Shown: positions 11,118 through 22,324 of the stretch, piece after piece
Numbering within the stretch: position 1 is the stretch's first letter
How the letters are laid out: each line of letters begins with the position of its first letter
From: Ochromonas danica
Lineage: Eukaryota > Sar > Chrysophyceae > Chromulinales > Chromulinaceae
Direction of reading: 5' to 3'
Length of the DNA: 64,000 nt
NCBI GenBank assembly: GCA_015146655.1
Contig: VKHL01000010.1
Span: 186,001-250,000 of the forward strand
Position numbers and translations under genes: made by a program
The notes under the pieces: model-generated
What the model saw: only the letters and a program-made list of their open reading frames with translations
Told to the model about the DNA's origin: nothing
Database searches by the model: none

Positions 11118-14048
11118 TCAATTTGACGATACCACTTCCTTTCGACCATCAGGATATTCACGAAGAATAACACCATCAGGAAAATGACTTTCTTGGATAC
11201 CATCAGTCTCAATTACCTTGCGGGTTTGATCAGGAAAGATGACCTCTTTGCGACCATCTGCATAGTGCTTTTCAACCTGACCATTAGGGAACTCATAGAC
11301 TTCTAATCCATCACGATAAGAAGTGTGGGTAGTATCTGCTTGAGCATAATAGTAAACAATCACACCGCTGTTGGGATCGCTACGCTTCGAATCACCATTT
11401 GTAAATTGTACAAATGACCTGCCATTCTTATCAATCGTTTTAACCGTACCATTACGATAGTGAATACGTCGTGAACCATCTGGTAACATTTCCTCCAATC
11501 GATTGTTGCTTCCATTGTCTCCACCATCGGGCATGACATCATTATCCACATTTTTATTGAAATTAGTTTCTGCTACCTTCTGAGTGCCCTTTGGCATGTT
11601 GTCGATATGTGAAGAAAAAGAGGAAGAAGAAGGGTGTGGTTGTGGCTGTGCTGTGACTTCTTGCTTGGGCTCTAGCTTGGGCGGAAGGTCCGCAAGAAGC
11701 GGATCACGATCACCCAGATCATCGTCAAAAGAACTTGAAGAATAGCGAGTACTAGATCGACTACTTCTAGCCCAGCTCATAGCTATTGGTTCCGTATTGC
11801 CAAGCTTTGTTTGATGGTTGCTTTTTGTCATGCTTGTGGTAGTGGAGGCTAACGTTGGCCTGTTGGTCATGGAATGACTCTGCCGAGACTCTTTCAAGCC
11901 TTGTGCAACTGCTAACACTTCCTCAACATCCACTTCTTCCACATATCCTTTCCAAGTTTCTTTTCGAGCAGTTCCTCCTTTCTCAGTTTTCTCCAAAACA
12001 GCATCTGAAGCACCTTTAATCACTTTGGCACGAATGTTCTTTGGTAAACGTAGTCCATTTTGTGCTATGAAGTCAAGTAACATGATCTTTTGCTCTTCAG
12101 CTGCCAGGAGCTGTTGATCCAGTTGATCGATATGAGCTGAATGTTCCTTGATCAGTGAATACAGTCGATTCTCAGCCATTTTCCATTTCTTAGCTGCTGC
12201 TTCATGAGTTACTTTCATCTTCTCAATTGTTGCTTGTAAAGCCTCGAGTTCAGCCTTTTCTTTTCGTATAGGCATGGTTCCTGCTTTCTGTCGCATATCT
12301 CTTGCTTGCTTCGCTGCTTGCCTACGTTCTCGTTCTGCAGCAGCTTTCTGCTCCTCACACCATGCTAGCGTCTTAGCTTTTTCATCCTCACAAAACTTCG
12401 TCAATTCTTCTTTCTTCTGCATCAATTCAATTAATCCTGTTTCATGCTGTCGACGTAACTTCTTCAAATTGGAGTTCTCCGCTCGATACGTCTCCAGCTC
12501 AACCTCGAGTTCTTTCGCCTTTTCATCCAAGGCAAGTTGTTGATCAGCTAAACTATGCGCGGAAGTTTTCCCTTTCGCTCCTCTAGGTTGAGATGTAGAC
12601 CTTCGAGGAGCAGGAGATATACCTCGAGAAGAAGTACGCATGGTCGAGGAGGGACGAACTATCTTCGTCTCTTCCTCTCGTGTTGTGCTAATGGAAGTCG
12701 TTGCTGCACTTAAACCTCTCACATTAGTCGCAGCCATCCTATTGCTATTGGACGTTCTTGTTGTTGCCGTCGCTGAGCTATCAGCATATGTTCGATTCAA
12801 CATCTTTGGTTGAGAGACGGCACCCCATCCATTGGTAGCAAATGAAGTTGTCGAGGAAGCTGAACTAGTGGGTCGACTGCTCGTCTTAATACGCTGATTA
12901 AGCTCGTCCTCCTCACCATCATCATCATCCCTTCCATTCCTTGCGCTTGTCATTGATGACAAAGGTCTGGAAGGAGGAACATTGGCTTGTTGCATTTCTA
13001 GTTTTTGAAATTCATCTAAACCTTGACTAATAGATCCACCTCCTTTCTTCCAGTCGTGCAAGCCTATGGAAGTAGTTGAAGCAGAAAGAGAAGAAGAAGA
13101 TAGAGTATCCTCCAAGAAAGATTGACCACGTGTGTTTTTCTCTGTGATATACTGTAACTCTTGCATTACACTGCCTTCCAATCCCCAATAATCCGATCCA
13201 TTGAGAAGTACATCCCCATCACTGTTATCACGAACACTTGGCTTGGTAGAAGATTTCGTTGCTGTCATGTCTATTTTGTTCTTATTGCTACCAGTTGTTG
13301 TAGGTTGACCATTACTATGACCATAGTTATTGGTCATTGTCCCTCCACCAGAAGTGCTAGTATGGTTATTCTGATTATGACTAGTGGTACCACTCTCCTT
13401 GTTAGCATTCTCCCAAGAGTAATTACTACTAGTTGTTGTTTGAACAGGAGAGGTAGGCTTTCGATTCAATGCAGTGGGTTCTTTTCGACTGGAATATGTC
13501 GGAAAGTTATCATACAAACACATCCAATCAGAAACTACTAGTCTATGAGTGAGGAATAGCAAGGAAGAGATGGATCTGACCTGTTTCTCTTGAGGAACGG
13601 GAATGGTCCCTTAGGAGGTGTTTTCTCCTTTGTATGAGAAAGACCATTACCATTCCCACCACCGTGTTGTTGTTGTTGTTGTTGTTGCTGTGGTTGTTGT
13701 AGTCCAGTCATTGTCCGGGTGGTGGCGGGACGGTCATCAAGATAGGATTCCGTCATAGGAGGTGGAGGAGGCGGCGGAGGAGATGGGCTAGATCGCCTTT
13801 TGTTTTCTAGTCGACTCTATCATTTATCATTGAAATGAGATGTTGTTGTTAGTTCAAAATATGATAAGAATCTGATTAACAACAAACATCACCACACTCA
13901 CCGGACGATAAAAAGGTTCTTCATTATCTTCACTGTTTTCATCCTCTCGCTCATTCAATACAGGGTAGGATGAGATATAACGCGAGGATCGTAGTGTTTG
14001 ACCATAGGTCAAAGTACTTTGAGATGGCAATGACTCATCTAACTCCAT
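11118..14048 (-). CDS. SAS4: SAS-4/CPAP (CENPJ) centriole assembly protein
   Basis: Three exons (14048-13902, 13816-13581, 13542-11118) give 935 residues. The last ~125 residues form the TCP10/G-box domain typical of SAS-4/CPAP: a run of beta hairpins each built on DG or NG turns (MLPDGSRRIHYRNGTVK, VYEFPNGQVEKHYADGRKEV, FPDGVILREYPDGRKEV). The G-box binds STIL/Ana2-type partners during centriole assembly. A coiled coil spans about residues 460-630. The N-terminal half is disordered, with a proline run, a polyglutamine run (GTT repeats near 13665-13690) and Ser/Thr-rich tracts. Animal CPAP is longer (about 1,340). Presence of this gene implies basal bodies and flagella at some stage. The acceptor before 13542 is weak but is the one that keeps the frame. 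Confidence 0.85.
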
Positions 14049-14327
14049 TTCGTCAACAACCGCCTTATTGCTTTCCCTTTCTTCTTGTCAATGAGCAGAG
14101 TCCAGAATTTGGATATTTGACCATTTGGCTCTTCAAATTTGAATTTCAAATCCATTTTGAGCAGAATTGTGAACTTTATGCGAAAGATTTGAAAGGAAAA
14201 TATTAGAGATAGAGATAAAGCTGTACTGTTATTATTAGTGGTTTATCAGGAAAGCTGAAGCATCCACATCTTACTATGAGACAATATTTACAATTCCTAT
14301 CTTCATATATGAATAAATAAGCTGTAA

Positions 14328-16913
14328 CTAGAAAAGATCGTCCTCTCCTTCTCCACCAAGCATGGACAAAGCCTCTGAGGCAGCTTGCCATAGACCCAGC
14401 CTTGGTCTCTTATTACTGTTGTTTGTGTTACCATCAACTATAGTCAGTAGTGGCCCTTCATCTTGAGTGACTGAACTACCACAAGAGGTGGTCAGAAGAG
14501 TACTTGGCTCCAGATTCATACTTTCCCCGTTTAATGCAATTTGAGCAGAATGTTCATCTTCTTCCAGTGGCATTTCAACGCCTGGGAGATTGTATGCTGC
14601 TGACAGCATTGGAGAAAGCTTCTGCGAGATATTACCATCTTCTTCCTCTACGACCTGACGTGTTGACTCCAGAGAAAGTGTTTCTTCAGCGCCTTTCCAA
14701 TGGCTCCACAGTGTGGTTTGACCATTTACCTTCTTTGCTTGACCAGCATCATCTATCACGATCTCTTCAGCTGCGGTGACATCAGGACTAACCTTTGATG
14801 CATTAACAATTGGATCATCATTTAAGGAAGATCCAACAGGTTTATGCGTTGATGCTTCAACAGGATACATATTAGCAACATCCCTTTGAAGTCTCTCCTT
14901 GGAGTAATGTAAGAGGTTGAGAACTGTCTTTTCTTGGATTTCATATAGAGCGACAGGATCCAAAGTCAGGTCTTCCTTTACGGCTTCACTAAATTGTCCT
15001 GTTAGGGAGGCAATGGATTGGGCTTGAGCTGCACACAATATCGCAATAATAGCATCTTCGAATAGGACAGCATCACGAAACATGAGTCTTGCATGTGCTT
15101 CTGCAAGTCGCAAGAGACTCTCCAGTAAACGCACTGTTGTTCGCGCACTTGATCGAGCTTCACTTTGGCGTTGTTGTTGATAGTATCGATTCTATACACA
15201 CCCAATCGAATGTACAGTAAGTATGATTAACATGGGACAAGCAGACTTCTTACCAAAATTATGCGAGCCTCAGAGGTAATAGTGATCTGATGAAAATGAC
15301 CTTTAACAAACATGACATACTGTCCTAGAGTCTTCTTACTCCACCCTGGATCATCTGCTAAAGTTGTTGCTTGCTGTTGGGCAATGATTGCTGGTAAGGC
15401 ACAATCCTCTTTAAGTGCTTGTGCCAGAAGAAAAGTTGAAACAGATTTATCCCATTGTTTATCAGCCTTGTCTAGAAGAATCAGCACAATATCAAATCGA
15501 CTTAATAAAGGCGAAGCTATTGCTGTGTTAGTTGTGATGTCTGTTGTCAGATCATAACTACCCTTTGGATTACAGCACGCTATCACAGTGGTGTAGGTAG
15601 GCAACTTGACAATGAGACCAGCTTTTGCAACAGAAACAGATTGCTGCTCCATTGCTTCATGAATAGCAGCTTTATCTCCTTCCTTAATACTGCTAAACTC
15701 GTCAATACAGCATACTCCTCCATTGGCCAACACCATTGCTCCAGCTTCCAAAGCCCAATCCCCACTGACAGGATCTTTTGCCGCTGAACAAGTTAGACCA
15801 GCTCCAGTTGTTCCAATCCCTGTGGTGAGAATAGAGCGAGGTAAAAGACTCGCAGCAAACCGTAGTAGCTGAGATTTTCCACAACCAGGATCACCCACCA
15901 TGAGCATGTGTATGTCGCAACGACGCTTCACTCCCCCACTTGCCTGTGTCGGTGCTCCTCCAATCAAAGCTAGTAATAATGACAATTTAACCATAAACAT
16001 TCCACACAATTGAGGACAAACAGCGCGAACAATTCGATCTCTAGCATGCCATTCTTGTCCATTTGCTCTTGCTGAGCTCCAGAATTTCTCAAACATTTGC
16101 ATTATGTTAAAATCCGGACGAAAAGAAGAAATCTGGTTTCCTTCTAATGTGCCATGTAAATGCTGGATATGATTCACCAAGAGAGCAATCCGTATAGCAC
16201 ATCTAGTACCTTTGGCCAAAGGTCTCCACTGTCTTAACACTCTGCCCACAACAAGGACATCATCACCTGGATGGAACTTGTCCACCAAATCCGCCTGAAG
16301 GACAAGCAAGATGGATCGAGGTAGACGACCCATAGATAAGCTCTCAACATGATCTTGCAGCTTGATCTCCTGATAATCAACACACACTTTAGCATCTTCT
16401 ACTTCACGAATGGATGTAGAAGCACATTTCTTGACACCTTCTTTCGTGTTGATCATTCCAGGACAATGACGTGGTTGAGGTAACATATTATCTTGTTCAG
16501 GATCAGCATAGACAGTAAATAGATATCTACATCTTGGATTCTGACATTGATATTGTTTTGATTGTTCTAACATTCTGACTCCACCAGTTCGTACTATTGT
16601 ACCACTCACTTGTATGAGACTTTGACCAGATTGTACACGAATATCTCCAATACTAGTTTTGACTAACTCTGGCATAGGAGGTAAGTAAGCTATTCGAATA
16701 TGACAATGTTTTTTAATACTTCCTTGTTGATGACCATGTTTTTCAGAGAAAATGGGATGTTTGATAATAGCTTGTTGTACAAGTTGTAAGGATTCTTCAA
16801 ATAATGGTATTAAGAGAACAGGATGATGAATGAGTTGATAGGCTAAAGCTGAGTCAAAGTCAATAAGACGTTGTGCTTGTATGACTAGGGTATGATGACG
16901 TCCCCCAGCACCT

Positions 16914-16960
<47 letters not shown>

Positions 16961-17134
16961 GCTACTAACAACATGATCTGTTGTTGTTGATTTGTTGTTA
17001 TGATTAGAATCAGATAGTAATAAGAGAGTTTCGATTTGAGATAGTTCTCTTTCTTCAAGATAGTATCGAAACAGTTTTAAATAATGATTAGGGGAGATTG
17101 ATTTAGGATCTGAATCAATTAATAACTCAGCCAT
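14328..17134 (-). CDS. MCM9: MCM9 DNA helicase
   Basis: Two exons (17134-15254 and 15191-14328) give 914 residues. The MCM N-terminal OB and zinc region includes YQCQNPRC and later Cys pairs (about residues 196-237). The AAA+ core has Walker A GDPGCGKS (414-421), Walker B CCIDEF (475-480) and the arginine finger SRFD (545-548). The MCM9-like signatures [12 protein letters not shown] and [15 protein letters not shown] favour MCM9 over MCM2-8. After the intron, [20 protein letters not shown] is the winged-helix/lid region. MCM9 works with MCM8 in homologous recombination and mismatch repair and in meiosis. The tail is acidic and unconserved. A poly-Ser run (AGT repeats) interrupts the N terminus near residues 57-73. 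Confidence 0.9.
16917..16966. repeat. CTA trinucleotide microsatellite inside the MCM9 gene
   Basis: About 17 near-perfect CTA units (AGT on the coding strand) encode a serine run in the N-terminal part of MCM9. One GCT unit interrupts it near the end. It stays in frame and lies between folded regions, so length change would be tolerated. Confidence 0.9.
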
Positions 17135-17361
17135 TCATCCTATCTATTCATCTATTTATCATTCTCATACCAATCCCATCACAATGAGCCAGGCTAGATT
17201 TGGCAATCTAGCTATTTCCTGCGCAAATAGTAATTTGGCAGTGATTTTCATTTTCACCCAAAGCACAGAACTGGTTGAAAATCCATTCGACCCGCTCCTC
17301 TCCCATCTCAAAATTAAATCAATAAAAATTAAATTATTAAAGATAACTAACTTTATTACTA
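17135..17361. promoter_or_regulatory. shared divergent promoter region, MCM9 and BED-DUF4954 genes
   Basis: This 227-bp gap lies between divergent start codons. A small inverted repeat, GGCTAGATTTGGCAATCTAGC (about 17190-17210), has arms GCTAGATT and AATCTAGC around a five-base loop, and may be a factor site. The last 60 bp before the second start are very A/T-rich. Confidence 0.4.
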
Positions 17362-20300
17362 ATGCTTCCTGTTGGTAATGGTATCTACAATCCTAATCTA
17401 CCACCTTCTTTTGGACTGACGGCATCAACCGTTCCTTCCACATCTCAAACAACAAATCCAACAACAACAACTACAGCAACTACTACCACTTCTACTACAT
17501 CTACAACAATTGCTGGTAATAGTAATGCTACAACGAATAACAATAATAATGTAGGTCAGAAAAGAGCTTTTGATGACATTGTGGTGGATGGCTATCAAGG
17601 AACAGCTGGTAGTGATGACCTTGCTAACCCTTCATCATCATCTATCCTTGACAATAATACTATCCTTGGTGTTGATGGAAAACCTTTACCACGTAAGAAA
17701 GGTCGAAAGAAAGGCTATATTTGGGCACATACTATTGTTGATGAAAATGGTAAAGTTCATTGTAAACATTGTAATGCTCTGATTCGAGTAAAATATGGTG
17801 AAAAGGTAATTTAATCATCACTATTACATCCACTGTTGGGAAAGAATAATGCCTTTTTTTGTTGAATGGTTAGGTGGAACGACTACGTCATCATTTCATT
17901 AAATCATGTCATAAAAGTCCTTTTCAAAAAGATACTCGTGAATATGAAGAGTTATTAGAAACTGTGAATAATCCTCAACAAGAACGAAAGAAATCCTTTG
18001 TTTCTCATGGTAAGTTTCTCAATGTCTACTATCTTATGTATCTATATAGGAGAGAGAGATAGTGATGGATATGATGTAATACTGTCTAGGTGGTAATAAA
18101 GCAAAGAACAATCGTGCTCTCTCCTATAGTGTATCCTTTGTTGCTGCTGTACTGGGTGGACCTTATACAGAGCTTAATAATGATCAGATCAAACGTCTCG
18201 AGACCCAAGGCAATTACTCCTCAAACTGGACTGGTGAGATTTAACCTCAAATCTATGTTGTGTAACAATGTGTCTTGAATTTTCTTGATGATTTTTTTAT
18301 CTATTGCTTAGGGGTAAAGTTGATTTGTTCGGGCAGTACAGTTGATGCAACAATTGAGAGAATTCGCGGTTGTTGTTTTAACGGTACTGTTTATATAGGA
18401 TCGTTTGCTAAGAATACAACTATTGAAAATAACCTGACAGTTGTGTCCGGACTCTATAATAGCAATTTCCATGGAACTTGTGTCTTCTCAGACAATTGCT
18501 ATGTCTTTAACTGTGCTATTATATGCAATACATTTGTAGGACGCAATAGTGCATTAATGAATTGTGGTCGTGTAGTCTGTGAAGGAATCACTTCTTATGG
18601 TGCCAATCGCATAATTTGTATTGGATCAGAAAGTGCTTCTTCTACATCCAATCAAACTCGATCTATTGCTCTTAATATTGCTCAAACATATTTCGAAGTT
18701 TGTGATGGTGCTTTAAATTATAAGAAGATTATCAATATGACGACGACGTCCTCTAATATAGAGGAATCAAATGATTGGCAACAAGCTAACAAAGGGAATA
18801 ATAAACGTGGTCCAACCAGTCGTTCTCGAGGGGATGATGTTGTACGTTATGATATGTCCATTATCTGTGATGATGTACAAATCTTACAATGTCCTTCATT
18901 GAAGAATATCTTTGTGGGATCTTATTCTCGCATTATGGCATCCTCAGTTAATAATTCGACCCTTTTCTCTCATTGTAAAATTGATACTTCTGAATGTACT
19001 GATTGTGTATTACATTCAGCTTCATCTATTTGTGGTAAATCATTTTGTGAAGGAGCATTGCTTTTCCCTCACTCTTCTATATCAAATGGTGCCAAAGTTG
19101 AAGAGTCTGTTCTTGGTAAGTTCAGTTGATGGTATTATTGATGTTGTTGTATATCATCATGCACTAATAATATTGTACATCTCTGGTGTAAATCAGGTCC
19201 TGATAGTAGTGTTTCCACGGGAGAGTGTAAGCGTAGCTTATTGGGACCTTTTGTTGGTTTCCATCATCAGGGATTATTGATTTCCTCTTGCTGGCCGTTA
19301 GGAAGAGGCAATATTGCGTATGGGGCGATGATAGGTAAGAGTTCGTCAGTCTTTCCTTTCTGCTTTCTTTGACCTCTATTGAGTTCATTCTAGGTGCTAA
19401 TCACACGGGAAGAACTAATGATCAAGAGTGTTTGCCTGGTGAAGGATGCTTCTTTGGTTTATCATCCAGTGTTCGATTTCCTTTCAATATCATGTTCTCA
19501 CCCTATTCGATGATCGCTGCTAATACACAATGTGCACCTCAGGTATGATAATATTAATTTTGACACAATTAGTGTAATTAATGTCTTGCTCGCCATATCC
19601 TTTCTACAGAGAATAGCCTTTCCTTTCTCTCTCATCAGTAATTACGATGCAAGTCATGATGATCGTGGTTTGAATAGTAAGAACATGTTACGCCCAGCTT
19701 GGGTACTGTGGAGCAATGCTTACTTTGTCGAAAGAGCGGTCGTCAAGTTTAGTAAACGACGCAAGAGTGTAGACTATCGCACAGACTTTCCCATCTTTCG
19801 ACCAAGTATAGTTGATATGGTTATTGATGCTCGTAGCAGGTAATAATGACTTTGCTTTGCCTTTGCCTTCTTGAGTGAGACTGTTAGTTTGATTATACGT
19901 GTGTTGTGCTGGTGACTACAAGGTTGTTGAATTTGAGACGTCTACAGGTTATTCCTGCTTCAGATGGTAGGTTGATCGACATTACCTATCTTGAGATATC
20001 TATATCAATGTTATTCTTATTCTGAAAATGGTGTGAATTAGAAGTGTCAGTATTGAATCTTGAAGAACAGCACTTGCCTGGAGTTGGTCATTGTCTTGTG
20101 TTGTCCACTGATGTAGACCGTGCTATTGATGCCTACACCAAGTTTATTCGTCGATATGCTTTACATGTAAGCAACAACCGTATCAAATATTGGATGGTTT
20201 TAATGGTGGTGTTGGTTGGTAGGGATTGCTATTTCTTATTGCTACGTTAGACAGTTGCAAAACTGATACTGAGGCACCTAACCCAGTTTACTTGGTCAAT

Positions 20301-21411
20301 GATCCTTCGATCCAACATTCCGGAGGTAGACTCCTTGGAATTTTGCTTTCAACTATCTTTCTGTGCTGATCCCGTTTCTTGGTGTCCATGTTAGTGCATA
20401 TGGACCTTAATAGCGCTGACCTAAACAGTGACAGCGAAGAAGACGATACTGAAATTGCCTTAATGCAACAAGGCAGTGCTAGAGCTGTTGCAGCAGTAGC
20501 TATGACTGGAGTCGGTGCTAATGTTCCTGGAGGCTATCCTATGTCAATGTCTTCTGCAGGGGCATCTGCATCAAGTGATCCAAGCATGAACCAGATGCAG
20601 ATCTCCATGCAACATCAGCATCATGCACAACAATTGACTGGTCCGCAACTTTCTCCTAGTCTTACTCCATTTTTATCTCTGTTGGAAGATATCCGTAACA
20701 TGGAGTTGTCTCCACAAGCAACGATTGAAGATTTTATGCTTCGCAGTGAGCAACGCCGTGGAAATTTGATGGAGTCCATTAGTGGCCATAATAAACGAGC
20801 AGTGATGGAGTTTGGCTCATGTGAGTGCACCTTTGTGATGTGCTTTATATGATATGTGATTTGTTAGCACGTCTCTGACTTTCGCTGTTGCTACGCAGGT
20901 GGACCGAATCATATTCTAGGAGCCTTGGTGGCGCGTAATGGCTCATGCTGTCTCTTGGGCGATTCACATATTTATAGTGTACGTTGTCACCAATTACGCA
21001 TCCTGTTCGAAGAATTCCCTGGAATTGACTTTACAGGAATCATTGATTCCTTTCCACGAGGTCAGACCAAACAGGAGGTTATTTGCAATGCAGGATTTTG
21101 TTAGTGATTGCTTTGTTGATGTTTTAGGTGGCGTGATGCCTCATTCTCCTCCCGTTGCTGCGATTCACTACGAAAAGCTTCGTGTTCTTCTTCAAATGTT
21201 GGTTGAACTGGAGCGAGCCAATGCTGACAATGTCCGCACTGGTCGCAAGAAAGATTTGTTACGTGCCAATGATGTCATTGGAACTGCCATCGCTGCTGAT
21301 GCGAATGTTCTGGCAGATGATGATGATGTGGTGATTATCGCTCGACAACGTCTCGATGACATTAATCTCTGTGTCCACAGAATCGTGAACCAGCTTCACA
21401 TCTCGCCCTAG
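17362..21411 (+). CDS. BED zinc finger fused to a DUF4954-like left-handed beta-helix protein
   Basis: Thirteen exons read in frame through GT-AG introns: 17362-17805, 17874-18009, 18090-18233, 18312-19115, 19197-19334, 19394-19542, 19610-19839, 19923-19966, 20042-20166, 20223-20325, 20395-20820, 20899-21060 and 21128-21411. They give 1,062 residues. After a Thr/Asn-rich leader and a basic patch (PRKKGRKKGYIW) comes a BED-like finger, C134-x2-C137 then H155-x4-C160. From about residue 217 it follows the order of the bacterial DUF4954 family: LNNDQIKRLETQGNYSSNW, hexapeptide-like coils, LLGPFVGFHHQGLLISSCWP, GANHTGRTNDQECLPGEGCF, FPFSLISN. That family is predicted to be a left-handed beta helix, as in sugar-nucleotide acyl- or nucleotidyltransferases; its reaction is unknown to me. 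Residues about 773-1062 are low complexity plus an unrecognised helical tail. A DNA-binding finger on such an enzyme-like fold is odd. Confidence 0.8.
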
Positions 21412-21579
21412 CTCTCCTTAAGAGAAGACGAACAGGTTAATCTGACAAAATTTGTTACCCAGGTTAGAAAACGAAAATGGTTTCTAAAGGCTTGATAATG
21501 TACACCATAATTATGATGAAAGACTACACACGCCGATGTAATCAGTAATACACAAAAACCAAACTAAACCAAAAGATGA

Positions 21580-22034
21580 TTAGGCGGCATTGTGATGGTT
21601 TTGTTTGGCAGCTTCTCTTTCCACGTCCTTCTTATATTCATAAGGATCACGAGTAGCCCGACCAGGATTGCAGCAACAAATGAAGAAAATGGTCTCCTTA
21701 GCAATGCATCCACAAGGGACACAAGCGCAGAAGCAATGGGTCAAGTTGCGGGGAACCCAACAAGGATCAATTTGGTATTGACAACAGATACAGCCCCAGC
21801 ACATATCATTGTTATCATTATCACAGCATTTTACAGGACAACAACCACATTGAAGATGGAAGAGAACACATCCAGCACACTATAATGAACAAACAGACGA
21901 CACAAACAGCAACATCAACAACATTTTATTATTATCTGTTTTCTTTATATATATATATAAAATGAAGAAAAAGAAGAAGAAAAAGCGATCTTTCTTACTT
22001 GATGCTCTTCATCTTCAAAGCAACAGCAAGGCAT
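21580..22034 (-). CDS. small cysteine-rich protein, family unknown
   Basis: Two exons (22034-21999 and 21879-21580) give 111 residues with about 25 cysteines. The N terminus is MPCCCFEDEEHQ and continues in frame across the intron as CAGCVLFHLQCGCCPVKCC, then CWGCICCQYQIDPCW, CFCACVPCGC and FICCCNP. The last 25 residues are charged and lack cysteine. There is no signal peptide. CC and CCC runs near the N terminus can be palmitoylated, and many C-x2-C pairs can bind metal; the sequence does not say which applies. The pattern recalls PLAC8-type Cys-rich proteins without a convincing match. It is divergent from CFAP206. Confidence 0.6.
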
Positions 22035-22324
22035 GGTGAAAGAATTATATTATATATATTAGTAATATATGATATTGATAATGATCTCAATGCTACTACT
22101 GCAGTCCGCTACTGCCTTGGGTTCATCTGCGCGCAAAGCGAAAAACACTGGGAGATTCCCAAACTGTCGCCAAGATGACTTTTAACTCTAGTTTTACGAG
22201 GTTGGAGAAGTGGGTAGATGCCTCTGCTAGTGGCCGTTACATCCATCATTTTGTCATCATCACATCATCTGCAGCTTGTGGGGACTCATTCTGATAACAT
22301 TGTAGTTCTATATTAGTTATTAGA
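22035..22324. promoter_or_regulatory. shared divergent promoter region, Cys-rich gene and CFAP206
   Basis: A 290-bp gap lies between divergent starts. It has a TATATA-rich stretch close to the Cys-rich gene (about 22045-22075) and an imperfect palindrome CTGGGAGATTCCCAA near 22150. No clear X-box was seen. Confidence 0.35.
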
